Source: Diplonema papillatum (taxonomy: Eukaryota > Euglenozoa > Diplonemea > Diplonemida > Diplonemidae). Taken from it: DNA of 64,000 nucleotides. The notes under the pieces are model-generated. The model was given only the letters and a program-made list of their open reading frames with translations. It searched no databases and was not told the DNA's origin. This document shows positions 20,416 to 30,494 of this stretch, one piece after another (position 1 is the first letter of the stretch; each line of letters begins with the position of its first letter). The stretch covers positions 62,001 to 126,000 of the forward strand of contig JAPJBO010000463.1 in assembly GCA_030068145.1 (NCBI GenBank), given 5' to 3'. The translations under genes were made by a program, and so were the position numbers.

Positions 20416-21335
20416 TTTTTCTCGATGGCTGAGTGCACACCTGCATCCTCGTGTTGTAGCGTGTTGTGTATAAGGCTTCGTGGGGGCACCTCATCACAAT
20501 AGGCGCAACCTTTCTCGACAGTGATTGGACAGTCGGGATGCCGGGGGCGGGTCTCCATGAAGAAGAGAAAAGTAAAACAAGACCTGCCCCCTGCACCTGC
20601 TGTCTCCGGCTGCTTCGGCAGACGACACAAACTACTACTACTACTCTTCTTCTTCTTCTTCTTCCACCCTCCGTTCCCCGCGTTTCTGCGTTCCGGCGGC
20701 AGTCATAGCCTCATGGTCGGTGTTCTTCCCAAAGCGTATCAAGCCACGCAAAAGGACGAGAAAGAGGCATTGCCAGGATGAGCGGGGGAGGTGCAGGTCG
20801 AAAGGCGGAACAGAGAAATAAATGAGAGGAAAGGATAAAGAAGCACCCAACAGCCGAAGGCAAAAGGGTCAAAAGACCCGTTGAAGCATGAGAACTTGAA
20901 AGGGCATGAACCCACACGGGCTGGCATGCAGCTGTTAACTTTGCCTAATGTCATCGGATTCCGTTTCGATAACTAGTCTGCGAGCGAGTATCTGACGGCA
21001 TCAGACCCAGTGGTCAACCGGCCGCCCATTGGTTGGGGACCATAGTTCGACCACTCGACGAGATCGAACGGAGTCGGATGATCAAAGATCAAAGATCAAA
21101 GATCAAAGATCAAAGATCAAAGATCAAAGATCGAAGATCCAATATCAAATATCAAAGATCGAGCTGCATACCAGCCCGGTGGAAATCACTGCCCCTGGCA
21201 AAAGCATCGCGGGTGAGTGGCGGCTTTTGTTGTTTTTGCTCCGACTGGGTGCCTCTTCTGTACTAGGGCAGTGCGATGCCCCTGTTCGCTCGGAAGAGCT
21301 GCAGGGGGGTTGGCCACAGCCGCGAAGAAGAAAAA
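20416..21335. other. Unassigned stretch with simple repeats
   Basis: A (CTT)n/(CTA)n tract lies at about 20632-20665. A heptamer array of AAAGATC units, about ten copies and decaying to AATATC, lies at 21079-21160. No gene is supported. Confidence 0.5.
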
Positions 21336-21555
21336 TACTCGAGGGACTGCCTTGTGCTCATTTCGAAGGAGGCTAGAGGGGGAGAAAACAATACAACTAC
21401 AAAGTGGGTCTTTTTTGTTGAACGCTTACGCCCGCCACTCAACCCAGATTTACCTGTGTTTCGTGTGGGCTACAGCACATTTACCTCCTTTGATCTATCG
21501 CAACTGGCAGTCTCCTCAAGCATTTCCTACAAAGCAGGTGCTTATACAAAAAAAA
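21336..21555 (+). repeat. Dispersed repeat B, second copy
   Basis: It matches 4436-4655 from CTCGAGGGACTGCCTTGTGC to GCAGGTGCTTATACAA with very few differences, suggesting fairly recent spread. Confidence 0.7.
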
Positions 21556-22250
21556 GTGCGCAGGGAGGGAAAGATCGACCGGATCCGAAAGGTTGGACTC
21601 GGGGTGTTGCTCAAATTTGAGCCGGTCCATCCCCTCTTGATAGACCGAAGAATACAGCACCGGGCAATTCGATGCAGCTCTAGGGACTAGGATGTGGTGG
21701 ACCGTGATTCACTGTGATGAACAGCGGCAGGCACTTCGATGCAGTTTCAAGAGATAGGGACGGACCGGCTCAAAATTGCAAATAACAGGCCTTCTGAGTG
21801 GTGTGCAGGTGTGACAATTTGAGGTGGTTTTCTCCCGTCGTACCAAACGGGTCCAAAAAGGTTGCAACACCATTTCCGCGTTCAGCGCGAGGGGACCCCC
21901 GTCCCCCGGTGACTTCTTGGGCTAGCCTGTTTCTTGACTGTTTCGAGTTTTAAGGGTCCGTGTTTTGTGTCTAAGGTCGACAGTCAAGGCGGGTTTGGTG
22001 TTCTTTCCTTGGGTGTGGGTGTGCTAGTTCGTCTGTTGAGTGGTCTCTGCGGCAGTGCTTTCTATGTCTCTACGCATACTTTTAGGGCGGGTGCGCCCGG
22101 TTTTTTTAACTCCAGCTTTAATTCCAGCCTCTGAGGCTGGACCCCACCCCGTGTACGGGCAAACCAATTTTTAGGTTTCTCCCCGATCATTGAGTTCAGT
22201 GAGATAAGACTGCCAACGAGTGAAGCGCGCAAAGCATTTCCTCCCGTCTA
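21556..22250. other. Unassigned stretch with a foldback half copy
   Basis: CAATTCGATGCAGCTC-type sequence occurs twice (about 21664 and 21731). A reverse arm of the foldback element (ACTCCAGCTTTAATTCCAGC) lies at about 22098-22158. No gene is supported. Confidence 0.4.
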
Positions 22251-22634
22251 CTAAAGGTGGGTCGTTCCGTCGGAGGCGCGGTGCGGGCCGCGGCCCCAAT
22301 ACCGAGGGTGGTGGCGGCGTCGATGTTGACATAACCGGGGCCGATCTGGCAAGTGGGCGAGCCTGTTTTGCGGGGGAGCCACCGTCTTGACGCGTCGCGG
22401 ACTCTCTTCTTCTCGGCACTTGCACGGCCTATGGCGGCGGCTAGCGTCTTGGTTGGGAAACTTCAGCTTCCACTGAAAGAAGGGCACGTCTTGAGGGTAC
22501 TCGGGCACGGCATCATTCCAACCATCGCGGACGCAGATCGTTTCCCATTTGCACAGCATTCTGTCTTCCGACCAGCCGCAAAGGTGTAGATCCCGGCATC
22601 GCCGGCGCACCTTAGACAACGCAGGGTAATGTTG
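22251..22634 (-). other. Open frame of unknown nature, possible coding fragment
   Basis: A minus-strand frame reads GWSEDRMLCKWETICVRDGW followed by NDAVPEYPQDVPFFQWKLKF. Its amino-acid mix is more protein-like than the surrounding shadows. It has no recognisable domain and no defended splice pair. It could be an exon, a captured gene fragment or chance. Confidence 0.25.
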
Positions 22635-23446
22635 GCACGCTTTCTGTTAAGTTCCCTGTTGTTCGCCGGGTAAAGGGCACTCCAGTGAAACTGGACATGT
22701 TACTGTTTCAGGTAGGGTTTTTGGGATCTCCCAACTTTCGCAAACCAAAGGCGTCAAAGGCGTGGCGTGTCTTTTGGAGCTCGGCGCTTGCGCTTTAACG
22801 CACGAGTCCCACACCGCAGAGACGGTCGATTGCCGCGCTGTGCAACCAGAGATTCTTTCAGCCCACGTTCGGTACGCTCTGACTGGCCAGAAACCCGTTG
22901 GATGTGCCCATTACATTTCGGAGAATTACTTCGTAGCGCCCAGACGCCCGACAATCTCGGTGAGGCGCGTCTGTGTGTGAGACGCGTACTTCGAGCAGGA
23001 CCTGGTTTCATCCTTCAGAATAGACTCCTAGCAACCAACACCCGGGACTCCCACTCCGGATTGCGGGAGTGGTTTTGCGGTCGTTTGTGCGGTCGGCCTC
23101 ACTCCCTCAATGCGGGAGCGGGACCCCCTCAATGCGGGAGTGGCACTCGCCCCTCTCCTGTAGGTCCCTTTCTGGCTGCCCCCGGCACGCTTACCCTCGT
23201 CGAACAATTGACCGAGAATCAACGCAAGCAATAGCAGCGGTGTGTGCATGAAACAGGTCAAACGAGTGAGCCCGCAAGAGCTTCTGCCCTGTCAGCTTTT
23301 CACGGTAGTGTAGTGGACTCCTTACTTCGTAGCGCCCAGACGCCCGACAAGCTCGGTGAGTTGTGTCTGTGTGTGAGACGCGTACTTCGAGCAGGAGGGT
23401 GTGGTCTTGAGGTCGGTTGTGCGGTCGGCCTCACTCCCTCAATGCG
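22635..23446. repeat. Repeat mosaic preceding the rDNA fragments
   Basis: The block ACTTCGTAGCGCCCAGACGC and CCGACAA-CTCGGTGAG, followed by GTGTCTGTGTGTGAGACGCG, occurs at about 22926, 23321 and 23848. GCGGGAGTGG-type blocks also recur here (about 23080-23150, 23430) and at 3018-3095. The same short blocks separate and flank the rRNA pieces. Confidence 0.6.
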
Positions 23447-23519
23447 TCGCCTTCGATGTCGGCTCTTCCTAACCTAGACAAGCAGAATTGTCTAAGGGTT
23501 GGATTGTTCACCCACTAAC

Positions 23520-23563
<44 letters not shown>

Positions 23564-23815
23564 TTACCCTGCTGATGGAGAGAGAGCCCATCGGGCCAGC
23601 GCATTCCGACAGCAATACGGGGTAGTACGAGAGGAACTCCCGTTTCTAGTCCCTGGTATCTACGGTTGTTCGATCGGACAGTGCCGTGATGCTACCACTG
23701 GATGGATTATGGCTGAACGCCTCTAAGCCAGAACCCAGTCTAGAGGAATGCGTGAGTTACTCAGGGCACATCGGATTTATCGGGCCACGACTAGCTTCGG
23801 CGAACGGCAACTTCC
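23447..23815 (+). rRNA. 28S rRNA 3'-region fragment
   Basis: The sequence from CTTCGATGTCGGCTCTTCCT through GGATTGTTCACCC, AACGTGAGCTGGGTTTAGAC and CGTCGTGAGACAGGTT to AACGCCTCTAAGCCAGAA matches the sarcin/ricin-proximal and 3' core of eukaryotic 28S rRNA. It has an expansion segment between AGTACGAGAGGAAC and the final block. Both boundaries join unrelated repeats, so this is a dispersed fragment, not an rDNA unit. Core identity looks high, so a rather recent origin or fragmented functional rRNA are both possible. Confidence 0.8.
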
Positions 23816-23904
23816 AAATTCACATCCTCGACGCCGGGAGTGGCACTCCTTACTTCGTAGCGCCCAGACGCCCGACAAGCTCCGTGAGTTGTGTCTGTGT
23901 GTTG

Positions 23905-24170
23905 AGATGCTCGTCAATTCCTTTAAGTTTCAGCCTTGCGAATGTACTCCCCTCTGAACCCATAATCTTTGATTTCTCGTTCGGGGAGTGCCGTGGGAGC
24001 CAAAATGACTTCCCTCGATCCTGAGACGGCATCGTTTACAACAGTGGACTACGACGGTATCTGATCATCTTGGATCCCCACGCTCTCGTTCTTGATTAAT
24101 GAAGACATTCTTGTCGAATGCTTTCGCAGAAGTTCGTCTTCCTACGATCTAAGAATTTCACCTCTATTCT
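23905..24170 (-). rRNA. 18S rRNA fragment, opposite orientation
   Basis: The plus strand reads GCTCGTCAATTCCTTTAAGT, GACTACGACGGTATCTGATC, GTTCTTGATTAATGAAGACA and AATGCTTTCGCAGAAGTTCG. These are the complement of the conserved central region of eukaryotic 18S rRNA. It lies about 90 bp from the 28S piece but on the opposite strand, which never occurs in a normal rDNA unit. It looks like a rearranged fragment. Confidence 0.8.
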
Positions 24171-24287
24171 TCCTAGAGTATTTCTAGCGGGACCTTTTAT
24201 GTTATGAAGCTGGTTTAATTCTTCAGAATACAACACCTAGCATGGCCCGCTGTTGTGCCTGAAAGCAACGCCGTTTTTTATCAACCA

Positions 24288-24370
24288 TGGGGGAATCTTA
24301 GTTCATGTTTAGGCAAAACATTGCCTCTCGTGCATGTTTGGTGCTAGCATCAAGTCTTCTTCAAAGAAGG
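24288..24370 (-). repeat. C-rich-ended repeat family, partial copy
   Basis: It carries GGGGGAATCTTAGTTC, GGCAAAACATTGCCT and TGCTAGCATCAAGTCTTCTT, as in the full copies at 13661 and 32283, and ends in a G-run. Confidence 0.65.
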
Positions 24371-25046
24371 GGGGGGGGTCGTTGTATAATGGTTTAGCTT
24401 GAAGGGTGTTGGAAAGGTTGAAAAAGGTTTTTTTTGGGGGTCACCGTCGGTTTGTGTTTTTATTTTTTTCTGTATATTTTTTTTGGGGGGGTAATTATTT
24501 TTTCGGGGGTTCGCGTAACCCTTCTTTTCCGGAAGATAACGTTATCTTTTCTTTTCTCTCTGGCGCTCTTTTTCTCTCTATCTCTCTCTTTGGCTAGCAA
24601 AGCGACTATTGCGACCGACACCACGACCACACCCGTAATGAATGTGATCAAGGGCCCCCCACGTTCTACATGTTGAGCAGGGGTTGCCATGTAGCCCGTA
24701 CCGGTCTAAGCCTTCATTGCAGCTTCCATAAGCACCCCCGTTGGGACGGGTCCGACGGTCCGTTAGTCATCAGCGACATCGGGCGGGAAAAAGTAAATAA
24801 AAAGAAAGGGGAAAAATGGGGGTGTGGGTGGATAAGCTCGTGGTAGGTTGTTCGGAAATAAGTACAACCTCAAACTACGCCTAGCACAGGGCCAGGCGGC
24901 ATATACGTGCCTTCATCCTCTCATGTTAGTGTGCGTTCACTCGTACAGACACTTCGAGTTTTTCCCGTTAGTCAGGGTAAACGGGTGCGGAGTGAAATAT
25001 AGACCAGCCAGCAATCAAGAATCCGATGAGGCTCAAACGACGTGGA
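24371..25046. other. G/T-rich stretch and fragment of repeat E
   Basis: 24371-24600 is low-complexity G/T-rich DNA. Repeat E (GGGCCCCCCACGTTCTACAT through GCAGGGGTTGCCATGTAGCC) occupies about 24615-24705 and recurs at about 33025-33160 and 48335-48445. 24830-25046 would be the 3' untranslated region of the RT-USP frame. Confidence 0.45.
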
Positions 25047-27146
25047 TCAGAATCTCACACCCGCGAGGTGGCAACGTCTCTCATGCGCGCGGAGTCCCCT
25101 CAGACCTTGGAACGTCTGGCCATCCTTCGTGCATTCGACGGAGCAGTGTTGACATCGCAGCACCGGGGAACCTGTTAACTGCTGTTCAAACAACTGACCA
25201 TGCGGTGTCAGACATTGGGAGTCCGGCAAGGGCGGGCAGGGTGGCGAATTACCAAAGGGGCAGAAGGAGTCAGGTGATCCTTCCGACTGCCGGCTCATCA
25301 AATTACCGGCTGAACCTGGGGGTGCAGGCAAGTCGGGTAGCCGATCCTGAGTGGGAAGCACCATGGAGGGTGACGGGGCACGGACAGTCATGTCGTGGGC
25401 ATTCCGGGGGATCCGGACAAAGGCCGCGAGGTAAACGTCACCCCACGGAATGTCGTCGACAGAGGTGACGTGCAGGTCGTCGAAGAGGATCCACCCCGTG
25501 TCTTGCGCAACGTACGTGACGTAGTGCCCGCTAGCCGTATCCTCCCCCATGTGCACCACGACGGCCGCGAGGCGTAGCAGATGGTCCGGCGGTCCGAAGA
25601 AGGGGGGCAGTTTCACGTCATTCTGGCGCCTGGCACCGTTTCTCGTGTAGATGCCAAACTGCATCAGAACACATTCAGCTGTCAGACGGAGATCCATGCT
25701 TTCAACCACCGTACCTACAGCCTTGCAGTCGCATACTCTCTCCGGATTCACAAACCCGTGCACGTGGAGAGAGTCTTCCAGCTTCCTTCCGCAAGGAATT
25801 TGCAAACATTGCATTACCTGACTGCTGGAAGAAGTGCGTCCACATGCACTGCATCGTACTGAGCTGGTCCAGCCGTTCTCCAAGCATGTTACGAAGAGTT
25901 GGTAGCCCGGGCAGGGGGTCCCCGTTTCGTCCGGACCCAGCGTCGCACTAGTCGCGCTGAGTATCGCTACCAGAGCTTCGTGCGCATCGTGCTGCCGTGC
26001 ATCGCAGAAGTTTGCGAACATGCTCAGGATGGCTTGGACACCCATTCTCCGACAATCCCGGCTACGCTGGTCACCACTGTCGCGAGAGCTTGACAGCATG
26101 GCAAAGTAAGCCAGGAAGTCCCCGAGAAATCCACGGCAGTTGGGGAGGTCCTGCGCAAGGCTCCAGTACATCTCTCTGATCGGCCCAACCCGTAGCAGGA
26201 GCTGCAGCACCGCACCAAAGAAGCACGTGTTCCCCAGATTCGGGAGGCCGGCGGGGCCAAACAGCGTCGGATCATGCCTCACGGAAGGCGGGTGTGTACA
26301 AACGTCTGATCGGTAGCACGTGGATGGAGGGGCAACTGTTAGAACCGGTTTGTGGACATTCGAGCGGCGTCGCTTTGAAGCCCGTTGTTCGTCCTCTTCA
26401 GCCTTTCGCTTGTGGCCTTTCCGCGTGGACTCACGGGGGGCGGTCGTGTCAGCCTGTCGGGTCGGTGCTTCGGTGGGCGGTGATCGGGGGGCGTCATCTT
26501 CAGCTTCCGGGACAGGTTGGGGGCGGCCATTGTATTTCACGAAGGGTCTTTCAGCCAGAAGGCGCTCGATCGCAAGGTCCATCGCGGCCGGCTCTAGCAG
26601 TGATAGAGTGCGTTCCACCTCGTGAATGAGCCAGAAGAAGTGCCTCCGCACCTTCTCGCAATGCTCGCCAAATTTGGCCTCTGGGTATGTGTCCAGGAGC
26701 CATTTGCGGAATCCACTCTTCAAAACGCTTTTCCGGTAACCACGCCGCATGAGTTTCAAGACCGTGTTGTTCATTTCGGTCTTGAAATCATATATGTTGT
26801 TGGCGATCCTACCGTTGCGAACGAGGGCCCCAATGAGGATGCTCGAACCGAAGTTTGACGGGGCCGTAGACAGGACTGACGTGTACGCGAGGGGGCGGTA
26901 CGGGTAGGCTTTCGCCTTGTCCAAGACCGACAGTCGCATGTATCGCCTTCCAGACGCGCCGGAGACCTCATGTCGTATCCGTATGCCAAGGAAAGTCGCA
27001 TCCCCTACGCATGCATTCGTCTGCTTGTACCCCATGCTGTAGATGGACTCGGGAGGGGGTTTCGTCCCGAAACAGAGCAGGTCATCTATAAAACGGCGCG
27101 TCATGCTGAGGAGTGTAGCCCGCCGGATGTCCCTTTCAGCCAGGAG
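25047..27146 (-). CDS. Retroelement polyprotein: reverse transcriptase end fused to a ubiquitin-specific protease and zinc finger
   Basis: The frame is open from 27146; the first ATG is at 27104 (685 codons from there). Numbering from that Met, residues 1-175 are the C-terminal half of a reverse transcriptase: catalytic RRFIDDLLCF (DD at 7-8), TFLGIRIRHE and the thumb-like IYDFKTEMN...LKLMRRGYRK. A linker with a nuclear signal (KGHKRKAEEDEQRASKRRRS) spans about 225-250. Residues 285-565 are a USP/C19 domain with Cys box GLPNLGNTCFFGAVLQ (Cys294), QHDAHE (371-376), zinc-type C-x2-C (CSAC, about 418) and His box SGHYVTYVAQDTGWILFDDL (His527, Asp542-543). A C2H2-like finger (RCQHC...HERRCH) lies at about 650-680. 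Catalytic residues look intact. The 5' part of the polymerase is missing. It lies 3' of host gene 2 exon C but does not share its splice phase, so it is probably an insertion. The polymerase class (Penelope-like or other) is unsettled. Confidence 0.8.
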   Translation of the reverse strand, partial: LLAERDIRRATLLSMTRRFIDDLLCFGTKPPPESIYSMGYKQTNACVGDATFLGIRIRHEVSGASGRRYMRLSVLDKAKAYPYRPLAYTSVLSTAPSNFGSSILIGALVRNGRIANNIYDFKTEMNNTVLKLMRRGYRKSVLKSGFRKWLLDTYPEAKFGEHCEKVRRHFFWLIHEVERTLSLLEPAAMDLAIERLLAERPFVKYNGRPQPVPEAEDDAPRSPPTEAPTRQADTTAPRESTRKGHKRKAEEDEQRASKRRRSNVHKPVLTVAPPSTCYRSDVCTHPPSVRHDPTLFGPAGLPNLGNTCFFGAVLQLLLRVGPIREMYWSLAQDLPNCRGFLGDFLAYFAMLSSSRDSGDQRSRDCRRMGVQAILSMFANFCDARQHDAHEALVAILSATSATLGPDETGTPCPGYQLFVTCLENGWTSSVRCSACGRTSSSSQVMQCLQIPCGRKLEDSLHVHGFVNPERVCDCKAVGTVVESMDLRLTAECVLMQFGIYTRNGARRQNDVKLPPFFGPPDHLLRLAAVVVHMGEDTASGHYVTYVAQDTGWILFDDLHVTSVDDIPWGDVYLAAFVRIPRNAHDMTVRAPSPSMVLPTQDRLPDLPAPPGSAGNLMSRQSEGSPDSFCPFGNSPPCPPLPDSQCLTPHGQLFEQQLTGSPVLRCQHCSVECTKDGQTFQGLRGLRAHERRCHLAGVRF

Positions 27147-27171
27147 TCAAAAAAGAAGGGGAAGGGGGGGG

Positions 27172-27252
27172 GGGGAGGGGGGGGCGGGGGGGGAAATCTC
27201 AGTTTCGTGTTCAGGCGCTTCTTGCCTCTCATGTGTGTTTCATGCTAGGGGG
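27172..27252 (-). repeat. C-rich-ended repeat family, partial copy next to the RT-USP frame
   Basis: G-runs followed by GAAATCTCAGTTTCGTGTTC and TTGCCTCTCATGTGTGTTTC match the family. It separates host gene 2 exon C from the start of the RT-USP frame. Confidence 0.6.
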
Positions 27253-27278
27253 TGGCGGTGGTGTGGTGGCGCACAAAC

Positions 27279-27362
27279 CTTCGTGATCTTCTTGGAATGG
27301 TCCATTTTCCAGATGTACCGCTCTTCCAGGCTGTGGTGCTTATCCTGCTTCGCCTCGACCGC
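27279..27362 (-). CDS. Host gene 2, exon C (fourth RLY repeat)
   Basis: Flanked by acceptor TTTCACGCAG and donor AAG|GTTTGTGC, this 84-nt phase-0 exon encodes AVEAKQDKHHSLEERYIWKM and DHSKKITK. Joined to exon B (..ITKLYSK) it completes a fourth repeat with the same LY-to-RY spacing (20 residues) as the other repeats, which is the main support. The next exon downstream was not identified, so the 3' end of the gene is open. Confidence 0.65.
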
Positions 27363-27451
27363 CTGCGTGAAATATTGGAATTGGTTGTTTTAAAGTAAAA
27401 TTTTGGTGTGATCAGATTCAAGTATTGCCGAATTTGTGCCGGGTTGATGCC

Positions 27452-27530
27452 AGGGGGGGGGGGAAATCTTAGTTTCGTGTTCAGGCGCTACTTGCTCATG
27501 TGTTTGATGCTAGCATCAAGTCTTCTTCGC
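27452..27530 (-). repeat. C-rich-ended repeat family, partial copy in host gene 2 intron
   Basis: A G-run followed by GAAATCTTAGTTTCGTGTTC and TGATGCTAGCATCAAGTCTT lies about 100 bp upstream of exon C. Confidence 0.65.
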
Positions 27531-27797
27531 GGAATGCAGAGTCTTATTTTCTGTTCTTTTCTTTCTTTCGTTGTCGACAACTTCTTTTTTCTCCTTCTAC
27601 TTTCTTTACCATGGTTTTTTTGGACTTTCTGGTGCCGTAGAGTAGTTCTTTTCTCTATGCCGCCGACGTCGATGTTCGTTTAGCAGCGGCTGCCGAATCA
27701 TGCCGTGGCGCCGTCCCTTTGTGCGTCTGCTTCGCAGTAAAAAAAGGGGGGGGGGGGTCTCACTTTTTATTTTGTTCTGCCTGGTGTGTGGGTAGGA

Positions 27798-28070
27798 AGG
27801 TACCAGGGAAAGCCTGCAACACGGGAGCCAAGCTTCACGTGTTCGGCGGTACTGCAGAGCCATGGGCCTACGGGTCAAGTGGCTACCGATCCCAAACTAT
27901 AGCATCAAGGCGTGGCGCACCTTGAAGCTTGCCGCTCGCGCTGAACATAAGCTCGTCGAGACGGTCAGCCGCAGGGCAGAGCGGACGGGGTTGTAGCACT
28001 GTGCTGCCTCCGACTCAAGCTTTGCAAGCTGTGTGGTTCCGTCACGTTCCTGGACCAGGAGCGGCCTTTT
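27798..28070 (+). repeat. Dispersed repeat A, third long copy
   Basis: It runs from GGTACCAGGGAAAGCCTGCA to TCCTGGACCAGGAGCGGCC, antisense within the host gene 2 intron. Confidence 0.7.
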
Positions 28071-28329
28071 TCTTCTCTTCTTCTTCTTCTGCCTGGTGAA
28101 CTCCCCGGCTCTCCTGGTGCATAGAGCAGCTTCCTTATGCGGCAGAGCCACGAGTATCGGAGGTGCCCCACTGTTTCTGCGCCTGCAACGCACGCTCGTC
28201 TTGCCATGTAAAAGATGTGCTTAGGGGAACAAGTGAAGCCGAAACTGTGGCTCACGAAGGGGAAACAAATTGAATTTTCTGGGTGGCATGTTGGGGGGTG
28301 CAAATGATTGGGTGACGTTGCGGCATGCC

Positions 28330-28485
28330 TCACGTTCTGCTGCGCTTTTGCGGCGGCTCCTCTCCTGAGTCTGATTCGAATGCCAGAGTTGAGTCGTAGT
28401 CAGAGTCGTCGTCTTCGTCACATCCATCATCAGTTCGAGACCGCAAGACCTCATCCGGAAGGTCTTGGGCGTCGCCATGGGACAT
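28330..28485 (-). CDS. Short acidic open frame (51 aa), possible first exon or gene remnant
   Basis: The frame begins ATG at 28485 and reads MSHGDAQDLPDEVLRSRTDD and then DEDDDSDYDSTLAFESDSGE before a basic end (PPQKRSRT) and TGA. Low-complexity acidic Ser/Asp runs followed by a basic patch resemble the N-termini of transposase or nuclear proteins. The stop lies in a donor-like AGAAC|GTGAGG, so it may be a first exon. Antisense to it lies only noise. Family not recognised. Confidence 0.35.
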   Translation of the reverse strand: MSHGDAQDLPDEVLRSRTDDGCDEDDDSDYDSTLAFESDSGEEPPQKRSRT

Positions 28486-29447
28486 TGTTTAGGGGTTAAA
28501 TGGATGGACCAGGGTAGGAACAAATCTGCACATAACAATGTCATGTACGTTCAGGATGATCGTGAACAAAGTTATGCTGAAACAAGGAAAGATGGCAGCA
28601 GAAGCCGCACCATGTCCTCTCCCAGATAGCACTGGGCGCTTACGAGCAGTGCATGGCGGGATTGCCGCGGCTGTTTTGAAATACGGTGACCACGTCAGCA
28701 ACGCCTTTTTAGAAGATGTCGCGGGTTCTTCACCTTCAGGCCTCGAGATAGAGCCTGTTGCTCAAGCTCGAGCTGGCAGGTTTTCATCAGCTTCTGTGAT
28801 GTGCTTGACAAGCTTGGCCTTTGTCCAAGATTGGCACGACTTTGTGCCCCGTGCTTGAGCCTGTTCAACCAGCAGCAGCTTCGTCCAAAGACTGACTTCG
28901 CAGTCGAACCTTTGGCACAGAAGCGAGGAGGGCTGCTCTTTTCCCTCCGCTCATCCGCTTCCGTAACGGTAATTTGCTTCTTTCTAAGTGCTAGGAGTTT
29001 CTCCGCACCAAGTCTCTAAACACTCGAAGCTCCGACTTATATAATATTATATATGGGGTATCTTTTCCATGTCAGACGGGTCGCTGCTTATGTACTTCAT
29101 GTACCGGCGAGCGACACTTGGAACTGTGTCTTTCAGAAGCGCGTTCTTCTGGTCGAATGCAGCCACCCGTTGGGCACAGTTCACCGGCATCGGCATGCCG
29201 ATGACGGCCCACTATCGCAACAATATTCCAAATCTCGATGGAGGAAAATGTGCTGTAGCCCCCCACAAAACACAGGTAAATCTGGGTTTAGTTGCGGTCG
29301 TCATGGCGTTCAACAAAAACGACCCACTTCATAGTTGCATTGTTTCACCTGACTAGCCCGTCTTTCACATTTCTCCCCCTCTAGCCTCCGTCGAAAATGA
29401 GCACAAGGCAGCCCTTCACCCGCAGGTGCGGTATCAGGGGTTAACTC
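28486..29447. other. Unassigned part of host gene 2 intron
   Basis: A plus-strand frame (28538-28858) has no recognised domain. At about 29230-29420 an inverted copy of repeat B is present. An AT-only patch TATAATATTATATAT lies at about 29039. Confidence 0.35.
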
Positions 29448-29591
29448 TCACTGATGCGACCTCTGCCGGAGCAAGCTGGTACTCCTGAAGATCAGGTCGT
29501 TAAGGGCTCCGACGCGACGGATCTGGGTGTCCAGGTCGTACTTCCCGAGCCTGGTTTCCCGGCAGGCTTCGACAATCTTCCGGCGGGTCTC
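29448..29591 (-). CDS. Candidate terminal exon within host gene 2 intron
   Basis: After an acceptor-like TGCTGCCGGCGTAG, a phase-0 frame of 47 codons encodes ETRRKIVEACRETRLGKYDL and DTQIRRVGALNDLIFRSTSL and stops at TGA. It would splice in phase to exon B of host gene 2, giving an alternative end, but it lies upstream of exon C. The opposite strand also has a good donor (GCGTCAG|GTAAGC at about 29686), so the coding strand is uncertain. Confidence 0.3.
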   Translation of the reverse strand, partial: ETRRKIVEACRETRLGKYDLDTQIRRVGALNDLIFRSTSLLRQRSHQ

Positions 29592-30494
29592 CTACGCCGG
29601 CAGCAAAGCCAGCAAAGCCCGGAAGAAGTGACCACTTGCCAAGATCGTCGCCAGTTGTCCTTGCGATCGTGCAATGGAAGCGTCAGGTAAGCGGTCTCAG
29701 GTGCGCCACAGTTAGTTTTGTTCACGCATTCCTGTTCGAGGCGGTCCTGGAGAAGAAACCATTCCGCACTGCGCCGGAACGAATCAACCTGTCTTGCGAT
29801 TAATGCTTGCGGCACCTCAGGAAGAGCAGTGGTATCTTCTTTCCTCAAAGCCGACTTCCCAGGTCACACTGGTCGAAATCCGCACAGAGTGGCAAGGAAC
29901 GCCACGGGGGCGTGATTAAGGTTTATTAAAAATAGAGAGCTAGTCTGACACTTGCTGTTTGTTTGTGCGCACTAGCGGAGCTCACCTGCTTTGGTAAGTT
30001 TCATGTAGTACGCTGCCAACTACTAATTTTTAGTACCAACAATGCGTTGTTAACACAAGAAAAATGAATTTTCGAAATTGGAAGGGGGTTTTGGTAATGT
30101 GGGGAAAGAAATGCGTAGTTTTGGTTTATCATTTTGCTTTTCGTTGTCGCAGCAGCGGTTGCCGAATCATGCCGTAGCACCGTCCTTTCGCGTTTGTTTG
30201 GCTTTTCGGATACAAAATACGTGGTTACACCCTCGTAGCTCGCCGGGTGAAGCACTCCAACCGAGGTTGGGTTATTGTTCTGCCTATTTTGGAGCCTTCC
30301 CGCATTCGTCGTCTTTCTGGCGACGCTACGGGACAGCTCGTTTCGCTATTTCCGTCGTGGCAATATTCTCCTTTCGAGCTGCTTTGAAGCCGAATCACAT
30401 TCGCATGCATCTACATACGCTATGACTCCGCTTTCCCAAGGACAGTTTTGCAGACTCGAGTTTTTCTTTTTCCCTGTTCACTTGCCTTTCCAGT
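29592..30494. other. Unassigned intron sequence
   Basis: No gene or repeat family is firmly identified. A minus-strand open frame through 29848 is continuous with the candidate exon region but lacks a clear splice boundary. Confidence 0.35.

Noticed and set aside
25047-27362. RT-USP frame as a further exon of host gene 2
   Set aside because: Exon C leaves in phase 0, but the available AG sites before the RT frame would need phase 2, and the RT content argues for an insertion.
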